Shown here one piece after another: positions 36,991 through 44,773 of a stretch of DNA of 64,000 nucleotides (position 1 is its first letter; the number at the start of each line of letters is the position of its first letter). The notes under the pieces are model-generated. The model saw nothing but the letters and a program-made list of their open reading frames with translations. It had not been told where the DNA came from and ran no database searches. The stretch is from positions 682,001-746,000 of the forward strand of contig NZ_VFOR01000002.1 of NCBI RefSeq assembly GCF_006716235.1. Direction: 5' to 3'. The position numbers and the translations under genes were made by a program. Source of the DNA: Propioniferax innocua (GTDB lineage: Bacteria > Actinomycetota > Actinomycetes > Propionibacteriales > Propionibacteriaceae).

Positions 36991-38107
36991 GGTTGTTGGC
37001 AAGAAAACTCGTACCGATCCCCGGCTCACAGAGATCGAATGTCGCCACCACGGGGACATCGAGGGCGGCCATGGCCTCACGGGTGGCCAGCGGAGATGCG
37101 GTCAGGACGCCGGACACCAGCGTCGGGGTGTGCCCGAGGGAGCGCATGACATCGACGCCTCCGACCGCCCCGAGGGCGTCCCCGGCGGCGAAGACCACCT
37201 GATCCACACGCTGGGTGAAGACCTCATCGGTCAGAAGGCGACGCGTCTCTCCCTGATAGATGCCGTCGGCGACCTCCACCAGCACCACATCGGGAATGCC
37301 CTCGCCCACGTTGCCGGCGAGCTCATCGACCAGTGAGGCGAACACATTGCGAACCTCGCCGTAATCGAGCCCGAAGGTGGTGGAGAGACCGAAGTCGGTG
37401 AAGTCGAGCACACGGTGCGCGCCGGCGTCGGTGAACAGGTGCGAGTCGTTCCCCGAGCCGGTCCCGGTGGCCTTGCCGGTGTGGACGCGCAGACCCGCGC
37501 GGCTCAACCCGTGAGCGAGACAGGCCAGCGTCGTGGACTTGCCCGAGTTCATGGACGTGCCGAGGACCGCGATCACCGGTACACGATGGGTCGGGGCTGT
37601 GGCCTCAGCGATCTGGAGAGGTGCGCAGTCCCGGAGGTTGAGCGGCTTTCCCTGAGCATCGGTCACCCGCCCGATGGGCTCGATGACCGTGGCCTCATCG
37701 ATGCGATCGTGCTGTTCGATGACCTCGGAGGCCAGCCCACCGGCCGCCGCGAGGTTGCAGGGCCCGAGGTCCTTGGGAAGGGTCGCGAGGAACTGGTCGG
37801 CGGCATAGCGGCTGCCGTAGGCGACCACGATCTCATCACCGATGAACAGCGTCTGCCGACGCGAACCCGGACCCTCGAGGCGCTTGTGGTGACCGACCTC
37901 AGCCACGCGTGCCAGCACGACGTCGCCCGTTTCGGGCGCTGCGGTGCGGTCGGTGTCGACCCCGAACGAAGCCCGATCCTCGTGCTCGAACACGAACCGC
38001 GTGGAATAGGCGTACTTGGCTCGGCGAAGCGCCAAAGCGGCCTGCACCGGGTTCATCAACTCCTCGGTCAACGTGGTGGGGGCGGTGCGAAATTCGAGCA
38101 GGGTCAT
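36977..38107 (-). CDS. P-loop NTPase of unknown function (DUF1611/MobB-like)
   Basis: About 376 residues. An N-terminal domain of about 170 residues (MTLLEFRTAPTTLTEELMNP onward) precedes a SIMIBI-type P-loop domain with Walker A GTSMNSGKSTT, a GTGSGNDS segment, and VVLVEVADGIYQGE at the Walker B position. The pattern resembles DUF1611 and MobB-type proteins, but I cannot assign a reaction. It is the first gene of a two-gene unit with the ATPase-degenerate ABC protein; the overlap suggests they work together. GAAGGA precedes ATG 38107. Confidence 0.7.
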   Translation of the reverse strand: MTLLEFRTAPTTLTEELMNPVQAALALRRAKYAYSTRFVFEHEDRASFGVDTDRTAAPETGDVVLARVAEVGHHKRLEGPGSRRQTLFIGDEIVVAYGSRYAADQFLATLPKDLGPCNLAAAGGLASEVIEQHDRIDEATVIEPIGRVTDAQGKPLNLRDCAPLQIAEATAPTHRVPVIAVLGTSMNSGKSTTLACLAHGLSRAGLRVHTGKATGTGSGNDSHLFTDAGAHRVLDFTDFGLSTTFGLDYGEVRNVFASLVDELAGNVGEGIPDVVLVEVADGIYQGETRRLLTDEVFTQRVDQVVFAAGDALGAVGGVDVMRSLGHTPTLVSGVLTASPLATREAMAALDVPVVATFDLCEPGIGTSFLANNRVGA

Positions 38108-38181
38108 CGTGTTCCTTCGTGAAGTCGGGGCGAGTTCATCAGGAAGTCCACCGGACATGCGTGAAATCTCCATGAGCACGG

Positions 38182-38199
38182 CATGAAGAATGCTTCATG
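38182..38199. promoter_or_regulatory. inverted repeat upstream of the P-loop NTPase gene
   Basis: CATGAAG-AATG-CTTCATG lies in the 155-bp region between the divergent P-loop and helicase genes. It may be an operator for either gene; no regulator is known. Confidence 0.35.
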
Positions 38200-38262
38200 T
38201 TCGACGTTGTTGTGGCTTCCCACGTCGGGAGCATCTCTGAGGGCTGCCCCTAAGGTGGTGAC

Positions 38263-40524
38263 GTGGCGGTACCGGAGTGGCTGATCAGCGATGTGCGGGC
38301 GCGAGCCCATCTGCATCGGGAGTCCCGGCCCGGACGCGTCGGCGCTTGGCCGGGTTGGCTCCCCGACGAGGTGGCCGCAGCATTCGCCGAGGTGGGCGTC
38401 GAACGACCCTGGTTGCACCAACAGCAGGCTGCGGCGTCACTGCACGGCGGGCATCCGACGATCCTGACCACCCCCACCGCCTCGGGGAAATCATTGGGAT
38501 ATCTGGCTCCGGTGCTGGCCGCCACCTGGGGTGGCACGGAGTGTTCTCCCCCGGAGGTGGATCTCGGACGTGCACGGTTCCGGTGGGCCAAGCGTCCACA
38601 CACCGCGTTGTATCTGGCCCCGACCAAGGCATTGGCCCACGATCAATGGGCCCTGTGCCGACGCCTGACCGAGGCCGGGTTGCCGACGTGGCGCACGATC
38701 GCGGTGGACGGGGACTCCTCGACCGATGACCGGATGTGGGCGCGGGACCATGCGGCCTACGTGTTGACGAATCCGGACTGGGTGCACGCGGCGTTGCTGC
38801 CGTCGCACAGCCGATGGTCGGGGTTCCTGTCGTCCCTGCGGTACATCGTCGTGGACGAGGCACACCACTATCGCGGTGGTTTCGGCGCCCACGTGGCCAT
38901 GGTTCTGCGTCGGCTGCTGCGGGTGGCCCGCCATCACGGTGCCGATCCGGTGGTGGCGATGGCGTCGGCGACGATCGGCGACGCCGCCGCGCATGTGGCC
39001 GCGTTGACCGGCCTGGATCCAGACGCGGTGACCGTGGTCTCCGAATCCACCGCACCGGCTGCCGCGCTGGACACCGTGCTGTGGCAGCCCCGTGACCATC
39101 ACGACATCGAGACCGCCGTGCTGTGCTCACAACTCATCGGCCGTGGACGGCAGACGCTGGCGTTCACCTCATCACGCAATGGTGCCGAGAAGGTGGCGTC
39201 GACCACCGCCGAGCACACCGGCGAACGCGTCGAGAGTTATCGCGGTGGGCATCTGGACCTGGACCGGCGGGCGGTCGAGCAGGGCCTGCGGGACGGTTCG
39301 GTGCGGGGCGTCGCCGCCACGAGTGCCCTGGAGCTGGGCGTCGACATCACCGGGTTGGATGCCGTGGTGTGTTCGGGGCATCCAGGTTCGTTGTCGTCGC
39401 TGTGGCAGCGTTTCGGCCGGGCCGGACGCAGCGGCGCGGACGCTCTGGCGGTCCTGGTGGCCGCCGATGATCCACTCGACGCCTGGTTGCTGGATCACCC
39501 CGAGGTGTTGGCCTCACGCACATTCGAGCCGATCCCGGTCGGGGTCGGCAACCGCAACATCGTGGCGGCGCATCTGGCGGCGTCAGCTCAGGAACTGCCA
39601 TTGACCGAGGACGCTCTGCCACTCTTCGGGGCGAAGGCTCGCGAACTGGTGGATGAACTGGTGGCGGGCAAGGTGCTGCGGAAGCGTCCCACCGGGTGGT
39701 ACTGGACGCGGCCCGACCGCGCCGTGGATGCGATCAGCCTGCGCACCATCGGCCCCGGTGGCGTGGAGGTGACCGATATCGAGACCGGCCAGATCCTCGC
39801 CACGGTCGATGCCGGTTCCGCCGACCGCACCGTGCATCCGGGGGCCATCCACGTCGTGCGGGGTGTCCCCTGGCAGGTGGTGGATCATGTGGCCGACTCC
39901 CCCATCGCCTGGGTCGAACCCGCGCAGCCGGGGGTGCGCACCGCGGCACAGTCGGTGGGCGGGGTCGAGGTGATCGGCACCGAATCGACCGCCGAGGCGG
40001 GCGTCGGGACCAGCGGGCTCGGCGAAGTGCGGGTGACGAGCCAGGTGAACCAGTGCCTGGTGTTCGACGAGTACTCCGGTGATGTGATCGACAACTTCGC
40101 CGTCGACCGGCCCATGCGCACCCTCGACACCGAGGGGCTGTGGTGGGAGCTGCCGTCGGCCACGGCCGCGCACATGACCCCGAAGGGTCGGTTCGCCGCC
40201 GCCATGCATGCTCTGGAACACGTGGTGACCGCGCTGCTGCCGGGGTTCGTCGCCTGCGACCGCTCCGAAGTGGTGGCCGTGAGCGACCCGGGCGGGGCAC
40301 GGCTCGTCATCCACGACCTCGTTCCCGGTGGCGGTGGTTTCATCCGCATGATCGCGCCGCGCGCGGTGGACCTGATGCAGTCCGCACGTGACCTCCTCGA
40401 GGCCTGTCCGTGCACCGACGGCTGCCCACGGTGCATCGTCTCGGTGCGCTGTCCCGATCACAACGCCGCCCTCGACAAAGCAGGAGCCGCTTGGCTCGCG
40501 GGGTTGTTGTGCCCGGACGGGTGA
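38263..40524 (+). CDS. DEAD/DEAH-box helicase with DUF1998 domain (MrfA-like)
   Basis: Superfamily 2 helicase of 753 residues, like mycobacterial Rv3649 and Bacillus MrfA, the latter linked to repair of mitomycin C damage. Motif I is TTPTASGKSLGYLAP, motif II is VVDEAHHYRG (DEAH), and motif VI is QRFGRAGRSG. The C-terminal DUF1998 region ends in the four-cysteine cluster CPCTDGCPRCIVSVRC, probably binding a metal. GTG 38263 is the start. It is the usual neighbour of the tad cluster, but here a nuclease/ComJ-like pair lies in between. Confidence 0.93.
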   Translation: MAVPEWLISDVRARAHLHRESRPGRVGAWPGWLPDEVAAAFAEVGVERPWLHQQQAAASLHGGHPTILTTPTASGKSLGYLAPVLAATWGGTECSPPEVDLGRARFRWAKRPHTALYLAPTKALAHDQWALCRRLTEAGLPTWRTIAVDGDSSTDDRMWARDHAAYVLTNPDWVHAALLPSHSRWSGFLSSLRYIVVDEAHHYRGGFGAHVAMVLRRLLRVARHHGADPVVAMASATIGDAAAHVAALTGLDPDAVTVVSESTAPAAALDTVLWQPRDHHDIETAVLCSQLIGRGRQTLAFTSSRNGAEKVASTTAEHTGERVESYRGGHLDLDRRAVEQGLRDGSVRGVAATSALELGVDITGLDAVVCSGHPGSLSSLWQRFGRAGRSGADALAVLVAADDPLDAWLLDHPEVLASRTFEPIPVGVGNRNIVAAHLAASAQELPLTEDALPLFGAKARELVDELVAGKVLRKRPTGWYWTRPDRAVDAISLRTIGPGGVEVTDIETGQILATVDAGSADRTVHPGAIHVVRGVPWQVVDHVADSPIAWVEPAQPGVRTAAQSVGGVEVIGTESTAEAGVGTSGLGEVRVTSQVNQCLVFDEYSGDVIDNFAVDRPMRTLDTEGLWWELPSATAAHMTPKGRFAAAMHALEHVVTALLPGFVACDRSEVVAVSDPGGARLVIHDLVPGGGGFIRMIAPRAVDLMQSARDLLEACPCTDGCPRCIVSVRCPDHNAALDKAGAAWLAGLLCPDG

Positions 40525-40623
40525 GAGATCTGCGGAGACCGGTGGACCATGTTTCCCCTTACGTGACGCCAACATGAACATCTGGCAAAAATTCTCAATA
40601 CTTGCAGCACCTTCTTCCTCAGC

Positions 40624-41751
40624 ATGCTGAGCTGCTGCCATGCGCCCCCCTTACTGTCAATAGCAGCATCCATACTCCTCCTCTTCTCCATCACGCCCAT
40701 CCCAGCCAGGGCTGAAACCAACGATTTTCTCGACCTCTGCAGCAAGCGCGACGATGGCAGGTACTACTGCAGTTCATTACGCCCCATCGAGGGCGCCGAC
40801 CCCGCAGTGGAAACCCGCCGCAGCTCCGCCTCTTCCACGCCGAATGAGAACAACTGGAACGCGAAGGAATGCTCCGACAAGCGCGGCGCCCCTGACCGAG
40901 TACTAACCGACCGTTTCAAACTTTGCGCCTTCATGTATGTTTATTCAGCAGTTTTCGACTCAGACGAAATAGCCGTGGGCGGCGCAACTCACGTGGTTCG
41001 GATCAACGTCTCCACCGATGGCACACGAGCAATCGATATCTCGCACACGGTTACTCGCATACACGAATGGGGAGCCGCCAAGGTTGCCCAGTATGGATGG
41101 GCGATGAACATCAATGGACCTACAACGGGAAAACCAATCCTTGTCAAGGACTACGGCTCTGCATCCACACACCGGTACACCTACAAGCCAGCGCTGGAGA
41201 CCGGCACCCAAGGAATGGTCTCAGGGACCTACATGGCTGGAGCCAAAATGGGCCCATTCATGTCCAACGCCGTCTTTTTCGATTCACCTCGTTTCGCGCG
41301 ATGCGACAACAAGATGGGAAAGCCCAAAGCCCAAGGGTGCGTTGCGATGGGGCACGCCGAACTACATATCAGCACTAAAAACAAGGAGTACTACGAGCAT
41401 GTCCGTGCCGCCATCGCCGCAGGCCACCCGTCTCGATTGACTCGACTCACAGACCCGAAGGCCATCCGGAAGAACCGCAACGCCATATGTCCGACCGACG
41501 GGTCGCTACCTCGACCCAAGGGCTACGAGTGCGATGAGCACCCATTCGCCAGCACCTACCAAGGAGGACGCCTTCCTGTGGTGACGCAAGCGATACCCAG
41601 TTGCCAGATGAAGGATCCGAAATCCACCGGCCGAGGAACCAGCCGGTGTTTCATACCCCAAGACTCGAATAATTATGGCGGGAACGAGCTGAGAAGCATG
41701 TACTCCAAGCAACGCGTACTCGAGAAGGATGAATTCGTTGTCTACGTTTGA
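40624..41751 (+). CDS. secreted NucA/NucB-domain deoxyribonuclease
   Basis: Predicted exported nuclease of 375 residues. A signal peptide (hydrophobic LLSIAASILLLFSITPIPARA, residues 10-30) is followed by a region of about 200 residues with paired cysteines, then the nuclease domain. The NucA/NucB hallmark CDEHPFASTYQGG carries Asp304 and Glu305, the catalytic acid position, followed by the NNYGGNELRSMY block and RVLEKDEFVVYV at the end. Base composition is visibly less GC-rich than the flanks, with codons rare in the neighbours, suggesting transfer. The last 23 bases overlap the ComJ-like gene. No good ribosome site precedes ATG 40624, so the start is uncertain. Role: extracellular DNA degradation or a toxin; both are inferred. 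Confidence 0.85.
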   Translation: MLSCCHAPPLLSIAASILLLFSITPIPARAETNDFLDLCSKRDDGRYYCSSLRPIEGADPAVETRRSSASSTPNENNWNAKECSDKRGAPDRVLTDRFKLCAFMYVYSAVFDSDEIAVGGATHVVRINVSTDGTRAIDISHTVTRIHEWGAAKVAQYGWAMNINGPTTGKPILVKDYGSASTHRYTYKPALETGTQGMVSGTYMAGAKMGPFMSNAVFFDSPRFARCDNKMGKPKAQGCVAMGHAELHISTKNKEYYEHVRAAIAAGHPSRLTRLTDPKAIRKNRNAICPTDGSLPRPKGYECDEHPFASTYQGGRLPVVTQAIPSCQMKDPKSTGRGTSRCFIPQDSNNYGGNELRSMYSKQRVLEKDEFVVYV

Positions 41752-42679
41752 TACTCCACAGACACATAAATTGGCGATCGACTACGGCACCTCATGGCTC
41801 GGATGGGGCGACAATCCGCTCGAGCAGACACCAAGCCAAAACAGCAGAAGTCCTGACGACGTCATCCTCGTTACCGACCGGGCGGTCCTGTTCTTCACCC
41901 AAGTCACGCTGGGCGACATCACCGTTCACATCTCCCAGGATGTGGAGCTCCCCGAATGGCTCACCATGGAATGGACCCATTCTTTCGACCTCGATCTCCA
42001 CCTCCACGGGGATCTGGTCCTCGACAGCCTCGACATGAGCATGAGCCCACGCCCCGAGCTGGGCTCAATCGAAGACGGCATCTACCCGGTTACCATCCGC
42101 ATGTGGGGCAACCCCGACGACTACGACGGAACAGTCCCCGACTCCGAAGAACGCGTCTGGATCCACATCGGCCCCAAATACCCCAAGGGCGAAGCTCCAT
42201 GCCACACGGATTCGGATGGACAACCTTCATTGCCTCCCTTGGAGGCGCCTCAGACACACACATTGATGATCGACCGCCGTACGGCTTGGCTCGGCTGGGG
42301 CAAGGCCCCGCTCGAAGACAGCCCAAGTCAAGCCATGCGACAAAGTGGCGATGTCATCCTCGTCACCGACTGGGCTGTCATGTTCTTCACACAAGTCAGG
42401 GCAGGCAGGATCACCGTCCACATCTCCCAAGATGTCGAGACCGTGGACTGGCTGGTCATGGAGTGGGAGTACTCCTATGACCTCGACCTCCACCTCCACG
42501 GGGATCTGGTCCTCGACAGCATGGACATGACCAATAGCCCACGCCCCGAGCTGGGCTCGATCGAAGACGGCATCTACCCGGTCACCATCCGCATGTGGGG
42601 CGACCCCGACGACTACGGCAAAGAGGTCGTCGACTCCGAAGAACGCGTCTGGATCCACATCGGCCCCAGACATCCCTGA
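41729..42679 (+). CDS. tandem-duplicated ComJ-like protein, probable nuclease immunity protein
   Basis: Cytosolic protein of 316 residues made of two copies of one domain, residues about 11-149 and 174-314, joined by a short linker. Each copy starts (H)xLxIDxxTxWLGWG, continues through DDVILVTD-AVLFFTQV, ITVHISQDVE and HGDLVLDS, and ends GIYPVTIRMWGxPDDY then SEERVWIHIGP. The last strand pattern resembles ComJ (Nin), the inhibitor of Bacillus NucA. Together with the 23-bp overlap with a NucA/NucB nuclease this points to an immunity role. The similarity to ComJ is weak by eye, and there is no signal peptide. Strong acidity would suit binding of a basic nuclease. Confidence 0.65.
   Translation: MNSLSTFDTPQTHKLAIDYGTSWLGWGDNPLEQTPSQNSRSPDDVILVTDRAVLFFTQVTLGDITVHISQDVELPEWLTMEWTHSFDLDLHLHGDLVLDSLDMSMSPRPELGSIEDGIYPVTIRMWGNPDDYDGTVPDSEERVWIHIGPKYPKGEAPCHTDSDGQPSLPPLEAPQTHTLMIDRRTAWLGWGKAPLEDSPSQAMRQSGDVILVTDWAVMFFTQVRAGRITVHISQDVETVDWLVMEWEYSYDLDLHLHGDLVLDSMDMTNSPRPELGSIEDGIYPVTIRMWGDPDDYGKEVVDSEERVWIHIGPRHP
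41995..42615 (+). repeat. recent internal duplication within the ComJ-like gene
   Basis: The segment at about 41995-42124 recurs at about 42482-42611 with only scattered changes (roughly nine in ten bases identical by eye), encoding HLHGDLVLDS through GIYPVTIRMWG. DNA-level similarity this high indicates a recent duplication or ongoing gene conversion. Confidence 0.8.
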
Positions 42680-42693
42680 TCCCTGCCCCACCT

Positions 42694-42727
42694 TGACGTT
42701 GTGCCGCGCAGACACGGCACAACGTCA
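42694..42727. terminator. hairpin between ComJ-like gene and tad operon
   Basis: TGACGTTGTGCCG (42694-42706) pairs perfectly with CGGCACAACGTCA (42715-42727) around an 8-base loop. It lies between convergent genes and can serve both strands. Confidence 0.7.
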
Positions 42728-42746
42728 CGATGGAAGCGTTCGTGGG

Positions 42747-42762
42747 CGTTCCCGCGGGAACG
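42747..42762. repeat. 16-bp iterated palindrome, copy 2 (intergenic)
   Basis: CGTTCCCGCGGGAACG, identical to the copies at 2773, 57236 and 60967. This is the only copy outside a gene. Confidence 0.8.
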
Positions 42763-42790
42763 TCGCTGGCGGTGGATGACCCCCAGACCC

Positions 42791-42838
42791 GGATCACCCC
42801 AGGCTCGGATCACCCCAGGCCCGGATCACCCCAGGCTC
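42791..42838. repeat. three 16-bp tandem repeats
   Basis: GGATCACCCCAGGCTC, GGATCACCCCAGGCCC and GGATCACCCCAGGCTC stand head to tail. The last unit runs into the 3' end of the TadE-like gene, so copy number could change its C-terminus. Confidence 0.85.
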
Positions 42839-43200
42839 GGCGATCCTGCCCATGCTTCGGCGGGTACATGATCCGGCAACCCGGGGAACAGCGGTTTGAC
42901 CCCGAGCTTCACCTTGACGTGCACAGCCCACTCCACCGTGTCTCCGGCGGTCTCACAGGCCACCACTTCTGCGCCGTTGCGTCCGGCCACTCGCTCGGCG
43001 GCACCGCACACGTCACCCCCGTCGGGGACCCGGGCCGCCGCCGACAGAGCCGCCAGGTCGGCAGCACCACGCGCACGATGCACCGCCGCCACGTAGAGCA
43101 CGCCCACGACCACGACGATTCCGAGCAGGGTCACCACCGCGATCGTCGACAGGGAGACCATCGTGCCGCCACCGCGCTCATCGCGCACCTGCCCGATCAT
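42826..43200 (-). CDS. TadE-like pilus/secretion protein (Rv3654c-like)
   Basis: Small membrane protein of 124 residues at the end of the tad operon. A charged N-terminus with GGGTMVSLSTIAVVTLLGIVVVVGVLYVAAV is a prepilin-type or anchor segment, followed by a short periplasmic part with two cysteines. Position and pattern match the helicase/secretion-neighbourhood TadE-like family. ATG 43200 overlaps the TadE stop. The C-terminus is partly encoded by tandem repeats. Confidence 0.8.
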   Translation of the reverse strand: MIGQVRDERGGGTMVSLSTIAVVTLLGIVVVVGVLYVAAVHRARGAADLAALSAAARVPDGGDVCGAAERVAGRNGAEVVACETAGDTVEWAVHVKVKLGVKPLFPGLPDHVPAEAWAGSPSLG

Positions 43201-43535
43201 GGTTCCGCCTCCACCGTTGCGGTCGCCACGAGCGGCACGGTCAGAAATCTCGGGCCCAGCGGATTGGCGTCGTAGCGCACCTCCACCCGCACTGCGCCAT
43301 CGACCACCTCGTCGGTCACCACCGCCCCTTCGAGCGCATCATCGCGGGCACGTTCCACTGCCGCCTCATCACCCCGCGCGACCTGACGGGCGACCTCGGT
43401 GGCGGTGTTGAAGATCTGTGCCTGCGCCACCAGCACCGCCATGAGCCAGGACACCGCCGCCACTGCGAGTCCAGCAGCCAGCAGCCCCACGGCGAGTTCG
43501 ACGGTCACCATGCCGCGTTCACGTCGTCCATCCAT
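43197..43535 (-). CDS. TadE-family minor pilin
   Basis: Protein of 112 residues. The N-terminal RERGMVTVELAVGLLAAGLAVAAVSWLMAVLV has the class IV prepilin pattern: a basic leader, a Gly-Met cleavage point, Glu at +5 and a hydrophobic helix. The rest is a short extracytoplasmic domain. AAGGAG precedes ATG 43535. It lies in the tad/Flp operon between the major pilin and the second TadE-like gene (homologous position to Rv3655c). Confidence 0.85.
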   Translation of the reverse strand: MDGRRERGMVTVELAVGLLAAGLAVAAVSWLMAVLVAQAQIFNTATEVARQVARGDEAAVERARDDALEGAVVTDEVVDGAVRVEVRYDANPLGPRFLTVPLVATATVEAEP

Positions 43536-43605
43536 GGTCAGACTCCTTGATGCGGGTCGCCCCGGACAGAACATCCACCCGGGGCGACCACCAGCAGATC
43601 GAGGT

Positions 43606-43857
43606 TCAGAACGGGGTGGGCATTCCGGTCATGATCATCTCGAGGATGCGCAGGATGAGCTGCAGCAGCGCCTGCCGCACCTGCTCATCGGTGAGGATCT
43701 TGATCAGGATCGTGCCGAAGCTCGCAGCAGCAACGGTTCCGACGGCGTATTCGGCCGTGGTCATACCACGCTGATCGAATGTCTCGGTCTCAGCGCCGAC
43801 GTGATCACATGTGTCAAGGACGGGGTTGGGGTTGAGGCAGGTCTGGTCGAGGTACAT
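43606..43857 (-). CDS. Flp-type pilin, DUF4244 family (Rv3656c-like)
   Basis: Predicted major subunit of the tight-adherence pilus, 83 residues. The segment QRGMTTAEYAVGTVAAASFGTILIKIL holds the G-M prepilin cleavage site, the Glu-Tyr pair and the hydrophobic core of Flp pilins. The leader of about 32 residues is unusually long and contains two cysteines. GAAGGAG lies 6 bp before ATG 43857, which is preferred to ATG 43863. A 138-bp gap separates it from tadC, so it may have its own promoter or be made in excess by processing. Confidence 0.85.
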   Translation of the reverse strand: MYLDQTCLNPNPVLDTCDHVGAETETFDQRGMTTAEYAVGTVAAASFGTILIKILTDEQVRQALLQLILRILEMIMTGMPTPF

Positions 43858-43995
43858 GGTCATCTCCTTCGCAGGGCCTGCAGCACCGTTTGGATGCCGC
43901 ACCCATCGTTATGGACGGGTCGACCCCGAACCGATCCGCCCGACGTCGAATCTGTGGATGAAGCTTCGAGACCACCGGCCCCTGTGGAGAAACAC

Positions 43996-44748
43996 TCACA
44001 GCCCCGGCCACAACGCCACAACCGCACCGGCGACCGCGGGCACGATCCCCACCAGCACGAACGCGGGCAGAAAACAGGCCGCCAGGGGAAGGGCACTGCG
44101 CACACCTGCGGTCCGTGCCCGCCGCTGCCGCAGGGCGACGGCCTCGGTGCGGGCGTCCGCGGCACGAACCCGCAACAGTTCCTCGACGCCGGTCCCGCTC
44201 TCCACCTGACGCGCCAGATCCCGTGCGGTCTCCCCCAACACCGGATCATCGGCCAGCGCGGCCCACGCGTCGGCGTCGGGCATCCCCACATCGATACGCG
44301 CCACCACCTGCCGCAATTCCTCGGTGACCGGCGTCTCGGCCAGATCGGCCACCATGCGCACCGCACGCCGCAACGGCGCGCCGGACGCCAACGCCGAGGC
44401 CAACAAGTCCAGTATCTCGGGCAGATCCAGCATCAACTCCTCGCGGTGGGCGGCCCGGTCCTCGGTGGAGACGAACCTCAACCCCACGAACGCCGCCAGC
44501 CCCGCACCACAACCCAACAGAGCCCCGACCAAAGGCCCCACCCCCACCAGCACCACGACGATCACACCGACTGCCACCGACATCACCGCCCGAACCCGAC
44601 GCGACAACGCCCCCGGCGGCGGTTCGAACCACACCGAACCTTCGCGCTCCATCACCAGACGCCCGAGCGCACCACGCGTCCCCGGCACCAACAACCACAC
44701 CGCAGCGGCCCAGGAACATGCCGCCGCCAAAGCCAACATCGACGCCAT
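43996..44748 (-). CDS. tadC: type II secretion F-domain membrane protein TadC
   Basis: Inner-membrane platform protein of the tad pilus, 250 residues. Hydrophobic segments near the start, at about 55-95 and at the C-terminus (LPLAACFLPAFVLVGIVPAVAG) flank the cytoplasmic F domain (ELMLDLPEILDLLASALASGAPLRRAV). It is 22 bp downstream of tadB. ATG 44748 follows AGGAGG at 4 bp. Homologous in position to Rv3657c. Confidence 0.88.
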   Translation of the reverse strand: MASMLALAAACSWAAAVWLLVPGTRGALGRLVMEREGSVWFEPPPGALSRRVRAVMSVAVGVIVVVLVGVGPLVGALLGCGAGLAAFVGLRFVSTEDRAAHREELMLDLPEILDLLASALASGAPLRRAVRMVADLAETPVTEELRQVVARIDVGMPDADAWAALADDPVLGETARDLARQVESGTGVEELLRVRAADARTEAVALRQRRARTAGVRSALPLAACFLPAFVLVGIVPAVAGAVVALWPGL

Positions 44749-44773
44749 CACGCCTCCTCACACCCGCCCGACA

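Noticed and set aside
40574-40630. Short signal-like peptide MNIWQKFSILAAPSSSAC before the nuclease gene
   Set aside because: It stops after 18 codons and has no clear ribosome site. The nuclease frame has its own hydrophobic leader from 40624, so a frameshift between the two is not needed, though the start is not certain.
42791-42838. Possible CRISPR-like array
   Set aside because: The three 16-bp units are head to tail with no spacers, and no cas genes are present.
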